This document shows, in pieces, positions 58,232-64,000 of a stretch of 64,000 nt of DNA. The stretch's first letter is position 1. The number at the start of each line of letters is the position of its first letter. Source of the stretch: Eudorina sp. 2006-703-Eu-15 (taxonomy: Eukaryota; Chlorophyta; Chlorophyceae; Chlamydomonadales; Volvocaceae); NCBI GenBank assembly GCA_003117195.1, contig BDSI01000014.1, positions 186,001 to 250,000 of the forward strand, read 5' to 3'. The translations under genes and the position numbers were made by a program. The notes under the pieces were generated by a model. That model was not told the origin of the DNA and ran no database searches. It saw only the letters and a list, made by a program, of their open reading frames with translations.

Positions 58232-59276
58232 CCTCGTGCGCCTCCCGCAGCGCCGTCGCCGCGTCGTCCGGGTCCTCCTCGTCGCGCTTGCCTGCACGCA
58301 TCCGCCGGCCGGTTGGGTGAGCGCGCGCGCGCGTTGGGTGAGCTCACAACGACATTGAAGTCCGATGATGCCACTCCTCGACAGTCCCGGACCCGATCTT
58401 ACCACAGACCCGACCCGATCCACAGCCTAGACCCTCCATACCTCCTGCGGGCAGTTTTCTTTTCAATCTCCACAACTCCCCGGCCCAGCCCGGCCCGACC
58501 CCCAGCGCGCGGCGCCGGTCCCACCTCCCGGCAGGCAGACCTCCCCCCGGTGGCTCTTGAGCTGAGCCGAGCGCTGAGTCAGCAGCACCCGTACGACACC
58601 GTTGCGGTCCTCGAACAGCCCCACCAGCACCGCCGCGGCCCGACCCGACACCTGCGGCCCGAGGGGGGTTAAATTGACAAAGGAATAAACCCGAAGAACG
58701 AACCCGAGGGGGGGTGCGGGGGCGGGGGCGGGGGCGACCCATCCTGTGCAGGTTCCAGCTCATCATCGATTGCTATAGCCACCGCCCTCCTTCTCCGCGC
58801 ACTCTCTTCGACGTTTACAAGCGAGATAAACTTTGTCTACTCGATTCTTCCCTCTACTCATCTCGTCCCGGGTTCGCTTATCGTTCTGCCCGCCTGCGTT
58901 TCTCCCTCCCGCTCCTTTCCCCGCCGCACCCCTCCGCCGCCGCTTCAATGCGTGCACCGGCTTCCTGTACCCCTCCCCCCGCCGCCGCACCACCTACCGG
59001 CGGGTGATCCTCCGGCGGTAACGCCTGCAGCCGCCGCACCACCGCCGCCAGCCTCTCCTCAGCCGGCGGCCAGGCCGCGCCCTCCGCCGCCGCCGCCGCC
59101 GCCGCCGTCTCACTCCCAACACCAGAGGCAGCCCGCCCCGCGTCGTCGACCCCGTCGCGCAGCCCACTCCCCCCGGGCTCGCCGCCGGGCCCCTCGGCCG
59201 GCGGGCCGCCGGCCGAGCAACCCCCACTGTCCCTGTCCGCCGGCAGCAGATCGTGGTCTCGGAGCGTGGTCTCCAT
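55475..59276 (-). CDS. Nudix hydrolase, NUDT7-like CoA diphosphatase
   Basis: Six exons: 59276-58998, 58651-58525, 58291-58230, 57383-56823, 56161-56081, 55693-55475, all in phase, 442 residues. The core reads AEERLAAVVRRLQALPPEDH, then AAVLVGLFEDRNGVVRVLLT, then SHRGEVCLPGGKRDEEDP and LREAHEELGL. The last is the REUXEEXGU part of the Nudix box. The SHRGEV.LPGGKRD signature is characteristic of CoA-type Nudix enzymes such as peroxisomal NUDT7, which cleave CoA or acyl-CoA to phosphopantetheine and 3',5'-ADP. The fourth exon (LSVTPVVALL, PNEVAAAFTVPLAVFL) and EYDVWGLTATICIDAA complete the fold, with an Ala/Ser/Gly-rich insertion between. No C-terminal SKL-type signal is visible. The frame stays open upstream of 59,276 to about 60,095 without an ATG, so an extra 5' exon or transit peptide is possible. 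Confidence 0.85.
56558..56632. repeat. GCCGT/GCCAT pentamer array in a Nudix intron
   Basis: Alternating CCATG and CCGTG pentamers repeat for about 70 bp in the intron between exons 57383-56823 and 56161-56081. Confidence 0.8.
58164..58229. repeat. (CA)33 microsatellite at a splice donor
   Basis: Read on the minus strand, the tract is (GT)n and begins immediately after the exon end at 58,230 (HEE|GTGTGT). The donor site is therefore the first unit of the repeat. Confidence 0.9.
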
Positions 59277-61808
59277 AATGACGCCCAGGCTGTGGCGGGG
59301 CAGCGCGTTTCCCGCCGCCTGGGGGTACGTCAGTGATCGGGCGGTCGCGACTAGGTTCCCGCCGAGGTAGCCCCGCCGTTGCCCCGGGTTCCGGAGCAGC
59401 AACGACGACGACGGCCACAACGGTGGCGTGAAGGCGGAGGGTGGACGGGGCGACCGCGACGCCGGCAGCTGCGCGGGCAGTGCTTGCGGGATGGCGAAGG
59501 GTCGGAGCCGGCGGGGCTGGGGCGGCGGCGGCGCCGCCGTGGGGAGGAGGAGTGCAGCGACGGCGGTGGCGCGGTGGCGGCGGCTGCCGCGGCTGGTGCG
59601 CTGATGTGGGGTTGCGGATGTGGCCGCCGACGCAGCGGCGGCGGGTGACGGCGACGGGGTTGCTGGCACCGGCGCTGCTGTCAGGGCGCCGCGAGGCGCG
59701 CCCGTGGCCGCGGCGGCGGTGCCGCCGCGGGCGTGGTGCGCCTGGGCGCGGGCGCAGCAGGCCGCGCAGCGCGCGGTGCCGGGCGGCGCGCGGCCGTGGC
59801 GTGTGACGTAGAGCGTCTGAGGAGCCAAGTCTGTCCAGGCCGGGGAGAGGCCGGGCGTCGCAGACAGCAGGACGGTCGCAGTGTGCTTGACCAGCGGCGT
59901 GGCGCGAATGGCACCCCGGGTCCGGTGGGTGGGAGACAGCGTGGGACGGCCGGCCCGACTGGGCACCGGTAACTGAGCCAGCTGGGGGAAGCCGCGGTGA
60001 AGGGGCCCGGCGGTCGACAGCGAGCCTGCTCCTGCGACGGTTCCATTACATAAGGCAAGGCACGGGGGACGGGCGCCGTTGAGATGGTCTTGCACGTGTG
60101 TGAAGCAACACCGTCCAAGTGCGAAAGGGAACAGACATTACTACATTAATGCATTGATTTTGTGCGTGGGCCCCGCCTTACTTGGAGTCACCTCAACACA
60201 AAGGAATACGACAGCGTGGCTAGAAGCAACGTGATTAAGCTATGTTATATATATTATGTTGAGACAACGATGAACGAGATCCTAACGGCTTAAAAAGAGA
60301 CTGACGTGTTCGGGAGTAGGGGTGTTATGCTTGCTGACGCAAATCAGCTGCCCATAAGAAGATGCCCATATATATTATATTTTTACAATAATCTGCATAA
60401 CAACGTCATTAGAGAGTTTTTTTGACACATTGACGATTGACCGTCCACAACCAGCTTACGTGTCAACGGCATCTAGGCCTCTCAACCGCGCATGTTTGAC
60501 CCTGTGTGACTGACGCTTATGGCTGCGACGCTCATCAAAATACTGTGTAGTCCAGCCGTGACTGATATGACTTCCCACAAGTAACAAAAGACGCGGTCGG
60601 GTACGGCAAACAAACCCTGAATTCGACGGTTGTTCGGTTCTCTTACTCTTGCAGCTCCCGCATCTCTTTGGTTTGAGCCTTTCGTCTTAACGCAATATCT
60701 GGTGCGGGAGTGCGAAACCATGCCTGGCAAAGCCGGCCACGACCCGCGGGTCAACAGCTACTTGCCGCTTTGACAGGGCCAAGGCTTTACCTGAGCGCGG
60801 AGATGACCCGAAACACCGTTCGATTCTGTTGATGAACGGCATCTCTTGCACGGCAGCCTTCTTGCTTGCGCTACCTGCCCGGTAGAAGACATGTGGGAAG
60901 GATGACGAAGCTGCCGTGCAATGAGCCCCTTCTGGCGGCGTGATGTATGTATGTGTTAGTTTGTCCGTTCAGAGAAGTGTACATAAGCAGCTATCGGCGG
61001 AACGTTTTTCTCGTGCCTCCGTGAGTTCGGGTTCCAGCCGTATCTTCGCGCGCCCATCAAACCAGGGTGACGAAACTTCCAGCTAGTCTGTCATCTCCCG
61101 GCGACATTCCCTACAATCTCGTTCCGAGCTGTCTGAGCAAACTCTCACCCTCACCCGTGGAGAATCCTTTGCTGTTTTCATACAACAACACGAAACAACA
61201 AAGTCAGGAACCGGCTACTTTTCGATCGTCCTCGAGGTCTCGGTTCGCGCGCAGGCAGGCCCCAGGACCTCACATCCACGATCCACCTCATTGTTTCTCC
61301 CCGCTGTTTCTCGCCCATCTAGCCAGCGCTGGACAAGGCCGCTGCTGCGCCCCAGGGAATTCGTCCAGGTGCGCAAGTCGTCAAGCTAAGCGATCATACG
61401 CGAGTTTTTTCCACGCGCGGTGATTTGCTTGTTGCTGACTACTTGCTCCTACCTGTATGTGCGCCAGCTGACTTGCTGGTGCTGGGGGATCAGTCCCAAC
61501 CCAACCCCTCAGAACGAAGCGCGACCGATACGGGGAAAGCCACCCGAAATGAAAGCGGACTGGCCGCGATCAAACCGCACCCGCCCTCCGGGATTTCATC
61601 ACACCACACCATCAAATCAAAGGATGCCAAACCTGCTGGGGGTTGGGCCAGTTGCCAGTGCCGCAGCCCAGCAGCTGAATCCAGTCCGCTGTTACATTTA
61701 TTACTTACTCTTTCCTTCGTGCACTGGGCGCTCCATATGCACACCAGGATTGCATCACTAGCTGTAAGGAAGTGCGTCGTGACGAGGCGTTTCCTTCAAG
61801 TGCGACAG
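59277..61808. other. Divergent upstream region of Nudix and nicotinamidase genes
   Basis: 59,300-60,100 is GC-rich and open on the minus strand and could hold 5' UTR or an upstream exon of the Nudix gene. 60,120-61,800 is less GC-rich, with no recognisable gene. Promoters for both divergent genes presumably lie here; I could not place a TATA box or start site. Confidence 0.4.
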
Positions 61809-63255
61809 ATGTCGGACGCCGCGGGGCCGCTGCGCACCGCGCTTCTCTGCATCGACGTACAGTGCGACTTCATGCCCGGGTGGGTGGGTGGGTTGGGTGA
61901 CGGTGTGGCGGTGCCATCGGTGCGGCAACGGCTTCCTCCGGAAGCGTCTCCGCAAACGGGACGGGACCCCGCTCTCCTTCTGGTTGGTTAGTTGGTTAGT
62001 TGGTTGGTTCCAAATCGCTTCCGCTAACGCCAGCCGTGGCCCCATGTGGTGAACCGCCCCCACGCGGGTCGCGCTCCCCCGGGGAGTGGCGCGCCGGCCC
62101 CCGGCGCATGCCAATGCACGGTACGACACGGGTACGACATGGGTACGGCACGGGTTCTGCCGTTGGGGCCTGGTCGGCATGCGGGTTTCTTGTTTCATGG
62201 TTAGTTATCGCGTTTTGGTCGCGTCCGGGGGTGTGTGATGCGGACGGCCAGACCCGCGGGTCACGCGTGCGGCTGTTTGAAGCACGTGGGGGACCCGCGA
62301 GCTCGTGGCCACTGAGAGGTCAGCTGTAGGCACGCCCGGAACCCGGCCATCTCCCCTTAAATTCCCGTGATGTCGTACTTTCTCCACTGTACTGCATTCC
62401 CGGGTGCAGGGGTGCCCTTGCGGTGCCGCGGGGCGACGAAGTGATCCCCGTAATCAACAAGGTGAGGTGTGTTCAGGGAAGCGGTGCTCACTGACCCATG
62501 GGTCAGTGACCCGCCCGTGCGCCGCCGTTCTCGGCTGCTGCTTGCCGTAACATACGGCACTCCGGCCACTCTTAAGGCGTTCTTTGGTGTTCCGCGTTCC
62601 CTGCTTTGTTATTGCAGCACGGTGTTGGATGTTTGGATCGTGGTACGAATGCCGCAATGCCGCACACCCGCCTCGCGGATGCGCGCTGGCGCCTCGCGGA
62701 CCTGGCCCTTACCCTCTCGCTCCGTACGTCCCGCGGGTCACTCCTGACACCCCTTCCTTTCCTTTCCTTCCGCTTCTGTGCCGTCCTCGGTGACGACGAC
62801 GCTTCCACGGCGCGCGTCCTCGGTTCCGTCCGCCCGTCCAAACGGACACGGATTCGGACGCGGCTGCACGGGGCGCCGCGCCCTGGCGGCCCACCCACCA
62901 GCTCCGCCGCAGCTGCCGCGACCAGCTGACCCTCGTGGTCTTCACCCAGGACTACCACCCGCCCGGCCACGTCAGCTTCGCGAACAGCCACGCGCCGCCG
63001 CCGCCGCCGCTGCAGCTGCCGCCGCCGCCGCCGCCGCGCCTCTCGCCGCCCGTGTCTCCCTCGACCCGCCGCGGGACCGAATCCGCGCTAGCGCTGCTGG
63101 GCGGCTGGGGCGCTCATAGCGGCGGCGGCGGCGGCGGCGGCGGCCGCAGCAGCACCCACAGCGGCGGCGGCGGCGGGCCGGGCGGTTGGGACCCCACCGG
63201 GCCATGTCAGGCCATGCCGACCCAACCGGCGGCGCCACACCTGCATCCACTAGGC
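61809..63255 (+). CDS. Nicotinamidase / isochorismatase-fold hydrolase, 5' part
   Basis: Three exons: 61809-61879, 62410-62461 and 62902-63255, in phase, with a GTGAGT donor at 63,256, so the gene continues rightward. The product starts MSDAAGPLRTALLCIDVQCD and continues FMPGGALAVPRGDEVIPVIN, then KLRRSCRDQLTLVVFTQDYH and PPGHVSFANSH. This matches PncA-type enzymes, which deamidate nicotinamide to nicotinate in the NAD salvage route. The Asp of IDVQ is the catalytic acid position, and D..H and H of TQDYHPPGH are the metal ligands. The catalytic Cys and Lys are not in the visible part. A Pro/Gly-rich insertion (PPPPPPRLSPP, then GGGGGGGG) follows SFANSH, unusual for the family. Other isochorismatase-fold enzymes remain possible until the rest is seen. 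Confidence 0.75.
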
Positions 63256-64000
63256 GTGAGTTAGCTGGTTACCGTATCATCTGCGCTGCAGACGAGGAAT
63301 TTCTGAGACTCCGAGGGGGACGGGAGCGGAGGGGAGCGGGACGGGGAGCAGTTGTTCGTCCGTGTAGGGACGAAGCTAAAAGGACAAAACCGATACCGTT
63401 TGGGGGTCCGGGGACCGAAACCATCTTGGGCGACTTGGGGCCGTGGAGGGGTCGGGGGGACGGCGTCGTGTGAGCGATGAACCGCACGTGTGCGTGCGTG
63501 CGGGTTTGGACGTGTACGGCAGCTTGCGGGTTCTGTCTTCTGCGGGCGGGTTATTGATCCGGGGACGGGCGTCACGGGGCCATTGGATGGTCCCGCCATG
63601 TACGAATGCGGGATGACCCACCCTGGAGCGTACTGCCTGTACGGCGCTGCGGTCCCGTGGCTCTCCCCCGCACGCGCTGAGGTTCGCAACAACAACCCCG
63701 CATCCGACTCCACTCCACTCCACTCCCCTCCACCCGGATTTTGACTCCTCCACACCCGACGACGTGTTCCCTGCGCGCTTTCCCCCGTCCCACGGCTGCC
63801 TGGTGGCTCCGCAGCCACCGCCGTTGCCGCCGACACCCCTGGAGCGGTCGCAGCCCTGCTGGCAGGCGCCGCCGCAGCCTCGTCAGTATGTACGACTGGC
63901 GTACGACAGGGCCACGAGGGGACTCAAGAGTTGCTCTCGATGCGGCCGCGGCTGCGCAGAGGGGACCGTCAACGCGGCAGCCGCGGCGGCGGCGGCGGAG
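63256..64000 (+). other. Intron and unassigned sequence at right edge
   Basis: Downstream of the donor at 63,256 the remaining exons of the hydrolase should lie here or beyond. A segment reading DDVFPARFPPSHGCLVAPQP (about 63,740-63,800) could be part of an exon, but I cannot match it to the PncA fold. Confidence 0.3.

Noticed and set aside
59277..60095. Extending the Nudix coding region to 60,095
   Set aside because: The upstream frame is open but has no ATG, and its composition is plain GC-rich sequence. I kept the ATG at 59,276 and noted the alternative.
61425..61808. Extending the nicotinamidase N terminus upstream to 61,425
   Set aside because: The first recognisable residues follow the ATG at 61,809. 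The upstream part has no family similarity and no clear targeting peptide.

Overview
The window looks like nuclear DNA of a volvocine green alga (Chlamydomonas/Volvox relatives). Evidence: GC-rich coding exons with AT-rich introns; many small introns with GTGAGT/GTAAGT/GTGCGT donors; Hyp-type SPPPPSPP rods; (CA)n tracts; LINE debris. I saw no bacterial operon features or RNA genes. All gene models were built by hand from splice sites and codon phase, with no transcript evidence.

Positions 1-54,183 hold a minus-strand cluster of related giant membrane-protein genes. Two copies (54,183-40,367 and 39,460-19,811) are complete. Each has a signal sequence, a very long Pro/Hyp-rich rod, a short Cys module (CSLA..LPAV.R....YC..CGC.VS), a Bap-like Ig domain, and about eight membrane segments with a ~1,260-1,310-residue low-complexity loop after the fourth. 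They are the two arms of a tandem segmental duplication (about 19,665-40,090 and 40,180-54,790).

To their left, 16,566-1 encodes members of the same family in which leucine-rich-repeat (LRR) cassettes replace the Hyp rod. Three cassettes of eleven exons with identical intron phases are present. The leftmost runs into the same Cys module before leaving the window. A second signal-peptide exon at 5,192 makes it unclear whether this is one three-cassette gene or two genes, one lacking its membrane domain.

Between the LRR and Hyp groups (17.6-19.4 kb) lies a decayed non-LTR retrotransposon, with more 3'-end fragments in an intron of the 39,460 gene. Micro- and minisatellites and a short dispersed repeat containing TTACAGCGGACCCC are scattered through introns.

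The right end is ordinary metabolism: a minus-strand NUDT7-like CoA-diphosphatase Nudix gene (59,276-55,475) and, divergently, the 5' part of a nicotinamidase/isochorismatase-fold hydrolase gene (61,809 to beyond the edge).

The most interesting content is the cluster itself: one conserved membrane core carrying exchangeable extracellular modules, LRR cassettes or Hyp rods, which suggests cell-wall or surface sensing. That role is inferred from architecture only.
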